DNA from: Telluria aromaticivorans
GTDB taxonomy: Bacteria > Pseudomonadota > Gammaproteobacteria > Burkholderiales > Burkholderiaceae_D
Assembly (NCBI RefSeq): GCF_013003915.1
Contig: NZ_JABAIV010000006.1
Location: 1 to 64,000 of the forward strand
Length of the DNA: 64,000 bases
Reading direction: 5' to 3'
Shown here: positions 7,905 through 17,725 of the stretch, piece after piece
How the letters are laid out: every line of letters begins with the position of its first letter
How positions within the stretch are numbered: position 1 is the first letter of the stretch
Position numbers and translations under genes: made by a program
The notes under the pieces: generated by a model
The model's input: the letters and a program-made list of their open reading frames with translations, nothing else
Databases searched by the model: none
Told to the model about the DNA's origin: nothing

Positions 7905-10223
7905 TCAGCGTGCAATCCGCTCCAGCTTCGCAATCGACAAATCCAGCACCTTCATCCCCGCCGCGCCGAAATTGATCTGCGCGCGCGCCGCCCCTGCCCC
8001 ACCCTCGATATTCACGATCACGCCTTCGCCGAACTTGGCGTGCGCCACCGACTCGCCCACGCGCCAGCCGGTGCCGTTGCCGTTGGCGGACTTCTGGGTG
8101 ATCTGCTGCGCGATGCGGTTGTCGGTGCCGTCGCGGAAGGCCGCGTCGTCCCAGGCCGTGGTGGATTTGCGGCCGGCGAACCAGTTGGTTTGCACGCGCG
8201 GCGACAGCCACTTGAGCGATTCTTCGGGCAGCTCTTCGAAAAAGCGCGACTTCATGTTGAAGCGGGTCTGGCCGTGCAGCATGCGTTGCTGGGTAAAGCT
8301 CATGTAGAGGCGGCGGCGCGCACGCGTGATCGCTACGTACATCAGGCGCCGTTCTTCGTCGACGCCATCGAGCTCGCGCGCGCTGCTCTCGTGCGGGAAC
8401 AGGCCTTCTTCCAGGCCGGTGATGAACACGGCGTCGAATTCCAGGCCCTTGGCCGAGTGCACGGTCATGAGTTGCAGGGCGTCCTGGCCAGCCTGGGCCT
8501 GGGCGTCGCCCGCTTCCAGTGACGCGTGCGAGAGGAAGGCCGACAGCGGCGACATCACGGTGGGCAAAGGCGCATCGCCATCGAAGACCTCGATGCCATC
8601 CTGGTTCAGGATCGCTTCGCCGGCCTGCGGCAGCGCCTGCGGGCCGAGGTGGGCCGGGGCGCCCTGGCCGAAGCCTTCTTCCTGCACGAACTGGGTGGCC
8701 GCATTGACCATCTGCTCCAGGTTTTCGATGCGGTCGGCGCCTTCTTTTTCGTTACCGTAATGCTGGAGCAAGGTGCTGCGCTCGAGCACCACGCGCACCA
8801 TTTCCGGCAGCGGCAGCTGCTGGGTCTCGAAGCGCGCCGACTCGATCAGCTTGATGAAGTTGCCCAGCGAGGTGCCGGCCTTGCCGGTCATGTAGGGCAC
8901 TGCCGCGAACAGCGAAATGCCATAGGTATCGGCCGCCATCTGCAGCTGCTCGATCGAGCGCACGCCGATGCCGCGGGTGGGGAAATTCACCACCCGCAGG
9001 AAAGCCGAATCGTTGTGCGGGTTGTCCATCAGCTGCAGGTAGGCGATCGCGTGCTTGACCTCGGCGCGCTGGAAGTAGCGCAGGCCGCCATACACGGTAT
9101 ACGGCAGCCCGGCCGCGAACAGCGCATGTTCGATCACGCGGCTTTGCGCGTTGGAGCGGTACAGGATGGCGATCTCGCTGCGCTTGAGGCCCTCGTTCAT
9201 CAGGCTCTTGGTCTCTTCGATGATCCACTGCGCTTCTTCGAGGTCGCTCGATGCTTCGTAGATGCGTACCTGCTCGCCCTGCCCCTCGTCGGTGCGCAGG
9301 TTCTTGCCGAGACGCTTGGTGTTATTGGCGATCAGGAAGTTGGCGCTGTCCAGGATGTGGCCGTGCGAGCGGTAGTTCTGCTCCAGCTTGATCAGGTTCT
9401 GGACGCGGAAATCGCGCTCGAAGGCCTGCATGTTGCCGACGTTGGCGCCGCGGAAGGCATAGATGCTCTGGTCGTCGTCGCCGACGGCGAAGATGGCGCC
9501 GCCGCCTTCCTGGTCGTGGCCGGCCAGCAGCTTGAGCAGGTTGTATTGCAGGTCGTTGGTATCCTGGAACTCGTCCACCAAAATGTGGCGGAAACGCATC
9601 TGGTAGTGGTGGCGCAACGGTCCATTACGCGCCAGCAGTTCGTACGAGCGCAGCAGCAGCTCGGCGAAATCGACCACGCCTTCGCGCTGGCATTGCTGGT
9701 CGTAGAGCTCGTAGAGCTCGACCATGCGGCGCTCGATCGGGTCGTAGGCTTCGACCGCACCCGCGCGCAAGCCCTGGTCTTTCGCATTATTGATGAAATA
9801 CATCAGGTTCTTGGCCGGATACTTCTCGTCGTCGACGTTCGCGGCCTTGAGCATGCGCTTGATCAGCGAAAGCTGGTCTTGCGAGTCGAGGATCTGGAAG
9901 GTCTGCGGGAGCGCCGCATCTTTATAGTGGGTGCGCAGTAGGCGGTTGCACAGGCCGTGGAAGGTGCCGATCCACATGCCGCGCGTATTGATCGGCAACA
10001 TGGACGAGAGGCGGGTCAGCATCTCCTTTGCCGCCTTGTTCGTGAACGTCACCGCCATGATGCCGGCGGGCGAGACCTGGCCGGTCTGGACCAGCCACGC
10101 GATGCGCGTCGTCAGCACGCGGGTCTTGCCGGAACCGGCGCCCGCAAGGATCAGGGCGCTCTGCGACGGCAGGGTGACAGCGGCGAGCTGTTCAGGATTG
10201 AGGTTATGGAGGAGATTCTGCAT
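7905..10223 (-). CDS. uvrD: UvrD/PcrA-type superfamily 1A DNA helicase
   Basis: ATP-dependent 3'-5' helicase for nucleotide-excision and mismatch repair and removal of stalled complexes, 772 residues. It has Walker A AGAGSGKT near residue 30, motif Ia (AVTFTNKAAKEM), motif II VDEFQDTNDLQ, motif III GDDDQSIYAFRGA, motif V/VI (LMTVHSAKGLEFD, then VAITRAR). A small C-terminal Tudor-like module (AHAKFGEGVIVNIEG) is like that binding RNA polymerase in PcrA/UvrD. The ATG at 10223 is preceded by GGGGG and, 6 bp upstream, by TATAAT on the same strand (10230-10235), so the transcript may be nearly leaderless. UvrD is preferred over Rep because of the C-terminal module. Confidence 0.9.
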   Translation of the reverse strand: MQNLLHNLNPEQLAAVTLPSQSALILAGAGSGKTRVLTTRIAWLVQTGQVSPAGIMAVTFTNKAAKEMLTRLSSMLPINTRGMWIGTFHGLCNRLLRTHYKDAALPQTFQILDSQDQLSLIKRMLKAANVDDEKYPAKNLMYFINNAKDQGLRAGAVEAYDPIERRMVELYELYDQQCQREGVVDFAELLLRSYELLARNGPLRHHYQMRFRHILVDEFQDTNDLQYNLLKLLAGHDQEGGGAIFAVGDDDQSIYAFRGANVGNMQAFERDFRVQNLIKLEQNYRSHGHILDSANFLIANNTKRLGKNLRTDEGQGEQVRIYEASSDLEEAQWIIEETKSLMNEGLKRSEIAILYRSNAQSRVIEHALFAAGLPYTVYGGLRYFQRAEVKHAIAYLQLMDNPHNDSAFLRVVNFPTRGIGVRSIEQLQMAADTYGISLFAAVPYMTGKAGTSLGNFIKLIESARFETQQLPLPEMVRVVLERSTLLQHYGNEKEGADRIENLEQMVNAATQFVQEEGFGQGAPAHLGPQALPQAGEAILNQDGIEVFDGDAPLPTVMSPLSAFLSHASLEAGDAQAQAGQDALQLMTVHSAKGLEFDAVFITGLEEGLFPHESSARELDGVDEERRLMYVAITRARRRLYMSFTQQRMLHGQTRFNMKSRFFEELPEESLKWLSPRVQTNWFAGRKSTTAWDDAAFRDGTDNRIAQQITQKSANGNGTGWRVGESVAHAKFGEGVIVNIEGGAGAARAQINFGAAGMKVLDLSIAKLERIAR

Positions 10224-10310
10224 GCCCCCATTATACCGCTGTGATTACTGTATGCCCATCCAGCTTTTCAATAGTCGCGGCTGGCCGCCGCATGCAGTGT
10301 ACTTTCTGAC

Positions 10311-10715
10311 CTACTGTCCGGCCGAGCGTGTCGTTGGATATTCCGGCAGCCCGTCGTGCAGCTTCATCCAGCTGAGCCGGCTGCGCACGAAGGTATGGTC
10401 GCCCGGCGGCGCGGCCTCGGGATCGTCGAGCGAGGCGCTGGTAATGTCGAGTTCTTCTGGCCAGCGGGCATCCTCGAAAGTCAGCGCCGTGCCGCAGTGC
10501 GCGCAAAAACTGCGCAGGATGCCTTCGCTCGATGAGAAGCACGCCGGCTGGCCCAACGTGTAGCGAAAATCGGCGCGGCGCGCGCTGAACCAGGCCAGGG
10601 CCGGTGCACCGGAGACCTTGCGGCAGTCGGTGCAATGGCACAAGGTACTGTTGAAAATGGCGCCCGTGACAGCGTACTTTACTGCACCGCAGAAACACCC
10701 TCCTTGCAAACTCAT
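10311..10715 (-). CDS. GFA family protein (glutathione-dependent formaldehyde-activating-like)
   Basis: A 134-residue zinc-binding protein of the GFA/CENP-V fold. The cysteine ligands are all visible: GGCFCGAV near the N-terminus, LCHCTDC in the middle and SFCAHCG toward the centre. Characterised members include S-(hydroxymethyl)glutathione synthase, but most family members are of unknown function, so the enzymatic role is not claimed. AAGGAGAT precedes the ATG. It stands alone between uvrD and the divergent SRPBCC gene. The 247-bp gap to the latter (10716-10962) shows no clear structure. Confidence 0.85.
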   Translation of the reverse strand: MSLQGGCFCGAVKYAVTGAIFNSTLCHCTDCRKVSGAPALAWFSARRADFRYTLGQPACFSSSEGILRSFCAHCGTALTFEDARWPEELDITSASLDDPEAAPPGDHTFVRSRLSWMKLHDGLPEYPTTRSAGQ

Positions 10716-10962
10716 GCCGATCTCCTTTCAGGCTGGAAATTGTGTGCTCATCAGTAACTCATCAGCAAATACGCGACAGCGCTCGCCCATCCTCTCGCGC
10801 GCCACTTGATTATCTTTTCGCTTATTTTAACCAGAGATTCGCGACAGATAACGTGGCCCGTCGTACCTCGCAGTTACAAAGCCACCTTCTCCGCATGCCA
10901 CCGGTACGGGCCATTGTTCATCGTGCATGCGGACTGGCTTTCCACCCATAAGGAGATTAATA

Positions 10963-11508
10963 ATGCTGAATCGCGTAGTTACTGTTGCTGCACTTGCGGT
11001 CGGCGGCATGATGCTGTCGAAAAAACTGAAACAAAATCGTGGCTTTGGCGCCAGCTCGTCGGTAGCAGAATCGATCGAGATCAATGTTCCGGTCAAAACT
11101 GCCTACAACCAGTGGACCCAGTTTGAAGATTTCCCACAGTTCATGAAGAGCGTGAAGGAAATCCGTCAGCTCGACAACAAGCACCTGCACTGGGTCGCCA
11201 ATGTCGCCGGGGAAACCAAAGAATGGGATGCGGAAATCACCGAGCAGATCCCGGACAAGCGCATCGCATGGCGTAGCGTCACCGGCGTGAAGAACGGCGG
11301 CGTGGCCACCTTCCACAAAATCTCCGACAATGTCACCCGTGTCATGGTCCAGATGGACTACGAACCGGATGGCGCACTCGAAACCGTTGGCGACGCCATC
11401 GGCGCCGTACGCATGGAACTGCGCTCGAACCTGCAGAACTTCAAGGAAATGCTCGAGAAGCGCGGGTCCGAAACCGGCGCATGGCGCGGCAAGATCGCCC
11501 AGCAATAA
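10963..11508 (+). CDS. SRPBCC family (START/cyclase-like) protein with N-terminal membrane anchor
   Basis: A 181-residue protein. Residues 5-18 (VVTVAALAVGGMML) form a hydrophobic anchor or uncleaved signal, followed by a lysine pair. From about residue 28 it is a polyketide-cyclase/dehydrase-like SRPBCC domain: SIEINVPVKTAYNQWTQFED, FPQFMKSVKEI, and EWDAEITEQIPDKRIAWRS. These domains bind hydrophobic ligands. AAGGAG sits 7 bp before the chosen ATG, which decides against an upstream in-frame ATG. A strong terminator follows, so it is monocistronic. The ligand is unknown. Confidence 0.85.
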   Translation: MLNRVVTVAALAVGGMMLSKKLKQNRGFGASSSVAESIEINVPVKTAYNQWTQFEDFPQFMKSVKEIRQLDNKHLHWVANVAGETKEWDAEITEQIPDKRIAWRSVTGVKNGGVATFHKISDNVTRVMVQMDYEPDGALETVGDAIGAVRMELRSNLQNFKEMLEKRGSETGAWRGKIAQQ

Positions 11509-11544
11509 GTTAACAAGGCGGGATGCGTCCCGCCTCGGTATGCG

Positions 11545-11582
11545 AACGGCCCGGTTGCATAAAGCGACCGGGCCGTTTTTTC
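11545..11582 (+). terminator. Rho-independent terminator of the SRPBCC gene
   Basis: AACGGCCCGGT pairs with ACCGGGCCGTT across an 11-nt loop and is followed by TTTTT. A second hairpin without a T-run (GGCGGGA/TCCCGCC) lies just upstream at about 11517-11534. Confidence 0.9.
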
Positions 11583-11707
11583 TTCGGCAATTCACACAGG
11601 GTGATATGCCAGACGTATCAAACCCTGCTCTCTGATACGCCCGGCGTATCAGTGACCCACGGGGCCGCCTGCCCTAATACCGATCATTTAAGAGCCGCAG
11701 GTTACTC

Positions 11708-11863
11708 GTAGGGTGGGCAATTCGTAATTCAGGGCATTGCCCTGAATTACTTGCCCACGCGTTCGAACTACGGTGCTGCAGCCCGTGCGCCGGCTCATAT
11801 TGCAACTATCACCGCGTGGGGTAATCTGGTCCGGTGGACCAGATTACAAGCCGCCCACCCTAC
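11708..11863. repeat. Dispersed two-hairpin palindromic element, copy c (class II centre, longest)
   Basis: 156 bp with the usual GTAGGGTGGGC / GCCCACCCTAC ends, but each arm carries an extra inner hairpin. The left one is GTAATTCAGGGC/GCCCTGAATTAC and the right one is GTAATCTGGTCC/GGACCAGATTAC. The centre matches copy a. It lies between convergent genes; the whole 393-bp gap 11509-11901 holds the terminator above, this element, and a short palindrome GATACGCCCGGCGTATC near 11634. Confidence 0.85.
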
Positions 11864-11901
11864 GGTTCTCCCTAATTGACTGGCATTGCCACCTGCCCTT
11901 C

Positions 11902-13797
11902 CTAGCCCGCTTGCGGCACCGGCTTGGCCAATCCCTTTTCGCGCGCCTCGCGAATCAGCGCACGCACCGTCTTGTCGGCTGCCTTGCTCTCGCGCTCCAT
12001 GTCCTTGCCGAGCGCGCCCATGCGCTTGCCCAGGGCATCCATCGGCTTGCCGGCATCGCCCATGCGGCGGCCGATCTCGTCCATCGACTTTTGGGCCTGG
12101 CGCATGCCGGGGCCGTTGTGCGCCTCGCCCATTTCGCTTCCCGCCGCCGACATGCGCTCGCCGGCCTCGGACATCTGCCGGGTGATGCGGTCGCGCTCGG
12201 CGTCGGTATTGGCCTTCTCCATCTGCCTGCCCAGCGCTTCCATCTCGGCGCCGTGCGTCTTCATGCGCGCTTCGAGTGCGCGCAGTTTGGCTTCGTCCGG
12301 CTTGAAGCCGCGCGAGGCGACGTCCATTTCCTTGCCGAGCGCATCCATCCGCTTGCCATGCACGTCCATTTCCTTGCCCAGGACATCCATTTGCGCGCCG
12401 AGCCGGTCGACCGGGGCCCAGGCGGCCGTCACGCGTGCCAGGACAGCCGGGTCCTGGACGTAATACGCCTTGCCGCCGTCGCGGAACCACAGGAATTCCC
12501 CTCCGATCCAGCTTCGGGCTTCCTTGATATCGTCCCAGTCGTCGCTGCTGCCGCTCATGGTCATGCCCTTGTCGCCGGCGCGCACCACGGAATACGGCTC
12601 GTCCCCGTCGCCGAGTTTGCTGCGTACGACGCGCCGCTCGGATTTCGCTTCGGTCGCACGTGGCTCGGCGCGTGGTGCGCTGGCCGGCGCGGCATGCGGC
12701 GCCGCTTGCGGAAGCGGATCGGCCGCCGCATGGGCCGGCGCGGCCCAGGAGTAAAACGCGGCGCAGGTGGCGAGGCCGAGGATCGGCAGGGCCAGTTTCC
12801 AGTTCAGCGGTTCGGTTTCAGGGCGAACCAGGCGTTTGATGCGGGACATAAGATTTCCTCCATGTGCTGCTGGGGCAAGTTGCGGGGTGAACTGGAACAA
12901 ATCCAGTTCGGACAATGCAAGTGCCAGGCGCCGCGGTTCGCCAAGCTCGCTTGCGGCTACATCATCTGCAATCTGTTCGCGCTCGTCGCGGATCCGGTTC
13001 GACAACCACCAGACGGCCGGGTGGTAGAACAGCAGGATCTCGATCGCGCCCTGGATCAAATTCACTACGTAATCGCAGCGCCGGACGTGGGCCAGCTCGT
13101 GCGCCAGCAGCGCCTCGAGCAGCTGCGGCGGCATGCCCGACAGCAGCGAAGCCGGCACCAGCACCACCGGGCGCCACCAGCCGGCCGTCACCGGCCCGGC
13201 CAGCCCGTCGGCCAGATCGTCGGCCAGGCCCAGCGTGACGCGGCGGGCGATGCCCATGCGGCGCGCCATCGCATCCAGCCGGGCCTGCCATACGGCGTCG
13301 GTCTGGTACTGCCCCGGCCGGCTGCGGCGGCGCACCCAGGCCAGGCCCAGCAGCATGCGCAGCGCCAGCAGGCCGGCACCAATCGACCAGAACAGCACGA
13401 CCAGGGGCAGACTTTCCTGCAAAACCATTTCCCAACCGGCGAAGCGGCTGCTGTCGAGCACGACGGCCGGCAGGATCGGCGACTGCGCCGTCGGCGCCAC
13501 CACTGACAGCAGCGTCGTCGCCGAGCCGGCCCCGGCGTCCGTTGCGGCAATCCGCTGCACGGTGCCGGCAAGCGGCAAGGCGGCGCACAGCAGCAGTGCA
13601 CCGCAGGCGACCGCATAGCGTGCCTGGGGCCGCGTCTTGCGCATCAGCGCCAGCAGCAACGCCACAGCCCAGCCGACCAGCAGGCCCTGCCACAGGAAAT
13701 CGATCAGCGCCCAAGCCAGGGCCGGCGCCCATGCGTCCAGCAGGGCATTCACCGGGTGGTCTCCGTCATCGTGGGTCCAGGCAGCGTCATTGCTCAC
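11902..13797 (-). CDS. M56 (BlaR1-type) membrane metallopeptidase with long repetitive C-terminus
   Basis: A 631-residue membrane protein. The N-terminal half has about four hydrophobic segments and the zinc-protease signature HELAHVRRCDY, with the third ligand in REQIADDVA, as in BlaR1/MecR1 antirepressor proteases. After a last membrane segment (LALPILGLATCAAFYSWAAP) comes an Ala/Pro-rich linker. A long, probably extracytoplasmic region then contains repeated near-heptads of the type MDxLGKxM and many Met/Gly/Glu, likely helical or coiled. There is no penicillin-binding sensor domain. M56 genes are usually paired with a BlaI-type repressor gene; none is found in the 203 bp upstream. The substrate is unknown. 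Confidence 0.85.
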   Translation of the reverse strand: MSNDAAWTHDDGDHPVNALLDAWAPALAWALIDFLWQGLLVGWAVALLLALMRKTRPQARYAVACGALLLCAALPLAGTVQRIAATDAGAGSATTLLSVVAPTAQSPILPAVVLDSSRFAGWEMVLQESLPLVVLFWSIGAGLLALRMLLGLAWVRRRSRPGQYQTDAVWQARLDAMARRMGIARRVTLGLADDLADGLAGPVTAGWWRPVVLVPASLLSGMPPQLLEALLAHELAHVRRCDYVVNLIQGAIEILLFYHPAVWWLSNRIRDEREQIADDVAASELGEPRRLALALSELDLFQFTPQLAPAAHGGNLMSRIKRLVRPETEPLNWKLALPILGLATCAAFYSWAAPAHAAADPLPQAAPHAAPASAPRAEPRATEAKSERRVVRSKLGDGDEPYSVVRAGDKGMTMSGSSDDWDDIKEARSWIGGEFLWFRDGGKAYYVQDPAVLARVTAAWAPVDRLGAQMDVLGKEMDVHGKRMDALGKEMDVASRGFKPDEAKLRALEARMKTHGAEMEALGRQMEKANTDAERDRITRQMSEAGERMSAAGSEMGEAHNGPGMRQAQKSMDEIGRRMGDAGKPMDALGKRMGALGKDMERESKAADKTVRALIREAREKGLAKPVPQAG

Positions 13798-13818
13798 TCC
13801 ATCCTTGGCAACTAGATT

Positions 13819-13850
13819 AAAAGTTCTAGATAAAATTGTCTAGAACTTTT
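13819..13850. promoter_or_regulatory. Perfect 12-bp inverted repeat upstream of the M56 gene (candidate operator)
   Basis: AAAAGTTCTAGA and TCTAGAACTTTT are perfect complements around an 8-nt A/T-rich spacer, 22 bp before the M56 start codon. It sits where a promoter/operator would, and BlaI-family repressors bind inverted repeats. On the plus strand a T-run follows, so a hairpin terminator is an alternative reading, but no plus-strand gene precedes it. Operator role is inference. Confidence 0.5.
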
Positions 13851-14000
13851 TTTCTACTTTGTGCCGGAGCTTGCCGGCGATGGAAGGACTGTAGGGGGAC
13901 GTGCGGGCGCCGGCCAGCCTCTTGCGACAGGAGGCAGGATCGGCGGTACAGAGCGGAGGAAGAGCACCGATGGGCAGGCCAGGACGGCCTGCCCGGTCAA

Positions 14001-15107
14001 TCAGAACACGACGACGGAGCGGATCGACTCGCCCGATTTCATCAAGTCAAAACCTTCGTTGATGCGCTCGAGCGGCAGGTGGTGGGTGATCAGGTCGTCG
14101 ATGTTGATCTTGTTTTCCATGTACCAGTCGACGATCTTCGGCACGTCGGTGCGGCCGCGCGCGCCGCCGAACGCGGAGCCCTTCCAGACGCGCCCCGTCA
14201 CCAGCTGGAATGGACGGGTCGAGATTTCCTGGCCGGCCGCCGCCACGCCGATGATGATCGACTGGCCCCAGCCCTTGTGGCAGCACTCCAGCGCCTGGCG
14301 CATGGTGGTGACGTTGCCCACGCATTCGAAGCTGTAGTCGACGCCGCCGTCGGTCAGCTGCACGATGCTGTCGACCACGTTCTCGACCTTGGTCGGGTTG
14401 ATGAAATGGGTCATGCCGAACTTGCGCGCCATCGCTTCGCGCTCGGGGTTCAGGTCGACGCCGATGATCTTGTCCGCGCCAACCATCTTCGCGGCCTGGA
14501 TCACGTTCAGGCCGATGCCGCCCAGGCCGAACACGACCACGTTGGCGCCCGCCTCCACCTTGGCAGTGAAGATCACCGCGCCGATGCCGGTGGTGACGCC
14601 GCAGCCGATGTAGCAGATCTTGTCGAAGGGCGCGTCCGAACGCACCTTGGCCAGCGCGATCTCGGGCACCACGATGTAGTTCGAGAAGGTGGACGTGCCC
14701 ATGTAGTGGTAGAGGGGCTGGCCATCCAGCGAGAACCGGGAAGTAGCGTCAGGCATCAGGCCGCGGCCTTGCGTGGAGCGGATCGCCTGGCACAAATTGG
14801 TCTTCTGCGACAGGCAGAACTTGCACTGGCGGCATTCCGGCGTGTATAGCGGGATGACGTGGTCGTCTTTGCGCAGGCTGGTCACGCCCGGCCCGACGTC
14901 GACCACCACGCCCGCGCCTTCATGGCCGAGGATGGCCGGGAACAGGCCTTCGGGGTCGGCGCCCGACAGGGTGTAGTAGTCGGTGTGGCAGATTCCGGTG
15001 GCCTTGACTTCGACCAGCACTTCGCCGGCCTTCGGACCTTCGAGCTCGACTTCCTCGATCGTGAGCGGATGGCCCGCTTTCCATGCAACTGCTGCCTTGG
15101 TCTTCAT
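14001..15107 (-). CDS. frmA: S-(hydroxymethyl)glutathione dehydrogenase / class III alcohol dehydrogenase
   Basis: A zinc- and NAD-dependent medium-chain dehydrogenase, 368 residues, that oxidises S-hydroxymethylglutathione (formaldehyde detoxification) and can reduce S-nitrosoglutathione. The catalytic zinc site is visible in GICHTDYYT and LGHEGAGVV. The structural zinc loop is CRQCKFCLSQKTNLC with four cysteines, and the nucleotide-binding loop is VFGLGGIGLNV. Length matches AdhC/FrmA. An AGGA site precedes the ATG. No frmB esterase or frmR repressor is adjacent. An inverted repeat GGGCAGGCC/GGCCTGCCC without a T-run lies just after the stop (13971-13993). Confidence 0.95.
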   Translation of the reverse strand: MKTKAAVAWKAGHPLTIEEVELEGPKAGEVLVEVKATGICHTDYYTLSGADPEGLFPAILGHEGAGVVVDVGPGVTSLRKDDHVIPLYTPECRQCKFCLSQKTNLCQAIRSTQGRGLMPDATSRFSLDGQPLYHYMGTSTFSNYIVVPEIALAKVRSDAPFDKICYIGCGVTTGIGAVIFTAKVEAGANVVVFGLGGIGLNVIQAAKMVGADKIIGVDLNPEREAMARKFGMTHFINPTKVENVVDSIVQLTDGGVDYSFECVGNVTTMRQALECCHKGWGQSIIIGVAAAGQEISTRPFQLVTGRVWKGSAFGGARGRTDVPKIVDWYMENKINIDDLITHHLPLERINEGFDLMKSGESIRSVVVF

Positions 15108-15440
15108 GGTGTCCTGTTGAATGAGTTGACGCGTTTGCCATCATACCAATCCCAGCTGAACCCTGCCGCCACATGCGCCAGAGAGAAATGCTGCAGATGC
15201 ACAAGGTCGAGGGCCAAAAATATACACCGGAATAGCAAAATCAGATCGCACATTAATCATGCGCGGACAAAACATTGCAACACATCAAAGCACGATTGAA
15301 TTATCAATTGCTCACGAGCAGGTTCTATGCATACACTGGTTGAGCCGGCTTTTTTTCGGCGACCAGCGTTTTTAAAAAAAACGTGCACGCGAGCATAGAT
15401 ATCGCGGCATATCGATAAGTTTTCATACGGAGAAGTGAAG
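15108..15440. other. Intergenic region between divergent frmA and subtilase genes
   Basis: 333 bp that must carry two divergent promoters. It is visibly more A/T-rich than its surroundings, with a T-run and a TTTTTAAAAAAAA stretch near 15371-15380. TATGAT on the minus strand (15140-15145) is a possible -10 for frmA. No ORF or RNA is supported here. Confidence 0.5.
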
Positions 15441-17027
<1,587 letters not shown>

Positions 17028-17042
17028 GCTGGTTTGGATGTG

Positions 17043-17077
17043 AAAAAAAGGGACGCCGTTTCGGCGTCCCTTTTTTT
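17043..17077 (+). terminator. Rho-independent terminator of the subtilase gene
   Basis: GGGACGCCG pairs with CGGCGTCCC around a TTT loop, followed by seven T and preceded by seven A, so it could work in both directions. It abuts palindromic element copy d. Confidence 0.95.
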
Positions 17078-17189
17078 GTAGGGTGGGCGGGTCCTCCCGC
17101 CCGCGCGTTCAACTCGTTCCCGCACATTGATGCGACGAATCGAATCACACACTGGTTGAACGCGCGGGCGGCGAAGCCGCCCACCCTAC
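17078..17189. repeat. Dispersed two-hairpin palindromic element, copy d
   Basis: Class I copy, 112 bp, with the standard GTAGGGTGGGCGG ends and GCGTTCAA/TTGAACGC core borders. Its left end directly follows the subtilase terminator. Its right end (CCCTAC) contributes the TAG stop codon of the GNAT gene read on the minus strand. Confidence 0.85.
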
Positions 17190-17725
17190 GATTTTCGGGC
17201 TAATTCGAGTCTCATGGTCTGTTCCATGAGCGCCGTCCCTTCGCGCATCGGATACGGCGCGCCGACCGCTACGAATCCGGCACGCGCATACAGCGAGACG
17301 GCGGCGCCGTTGGCGCAGTTCACGCCCAGCTGGAGAGCCCGCGCGCCACGTGCCCCGGCCCAGCCGATGGCCTGCTGCAGCAGCGCCCCTGCCACGCCTT
17401 GAGCGCGCCACTGCGGCGCCACCCACATCTGGAACAGGTTGACGATGCCGGCATCGTCCGCGTCCACCTTGGCCCAGGCCAGGCCGGCGAATTCGCCTCC
17501 TGCCTCCGCCACCAGCGGATAGTCGATCCCGGAGACCACCGACTTCGCGACCCGCGCCGCCCAGGTGTCCGCCGCCAGTGCCTCTTCGCGCGCGAGCGTG
17601 CTGCCGAAGGCGTCCGGCGCATCGGCCAGCGCGTGCAGGCGGATGGCGCGGTAGGCCTGCCATTCCCCGGCACGCAGGGTGCGGATCACGAAGCCCGGCG
17701 CGCGGGACTCCGCGGGCGCGTTCAC
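17186..17725 (-). CDS. GNAT family N-acetyltransferase
   Basis: A 179-residue acetyl-CoA-dependent acyltransferase. The GNAT fold is seen in FVIRTLRAGEWQAYRAIRL at the start, the acetyl-CoA-binding strand and loop VAPQWRAQGVAGALLQQAI (a variant of the R/Q-x-x-G-x-G/A motif) and the C-terminal LYARAGFVAVG. It starts with GTG at 17725, overlapping the M28 stop (GTGA), so the two genes are translationally coupled. The stop codon lies inside repeat copy d, so the last codons may have been altered by that insertion. The substrate is unknown. Confidence 0.85.
   Translation of the reverse strand: MNAPAESRAPGFVIRTLRAGEWQAYRAIRLHALADAPDAFGSTLAREEALAADTWAARVAKSVVSGIDYPLVAEAGGEFAGLAWAKVDADDAGIVNLFQMWVAPQWRAQGVAGALLQQAIGWAGARGARALQLGVNCANGAAVSLYARAGFVAVGAPYPMREGTALMEQTMRLELARKS

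Noticed and set aside
10716..10962. Small frames between the GFA and SRPBCC genes
   Set aside because: Short, no ribosome sites, mutually overlapping, and no recognisable product.
13971..13993. Hairpin after frmA as a rho-independent terminator
   Set aside because: The stem GGGCAGGCC/GGCCTGCCC is strong but no T-run follows on the minus strand, so it is mentioned only within the frmA entry.
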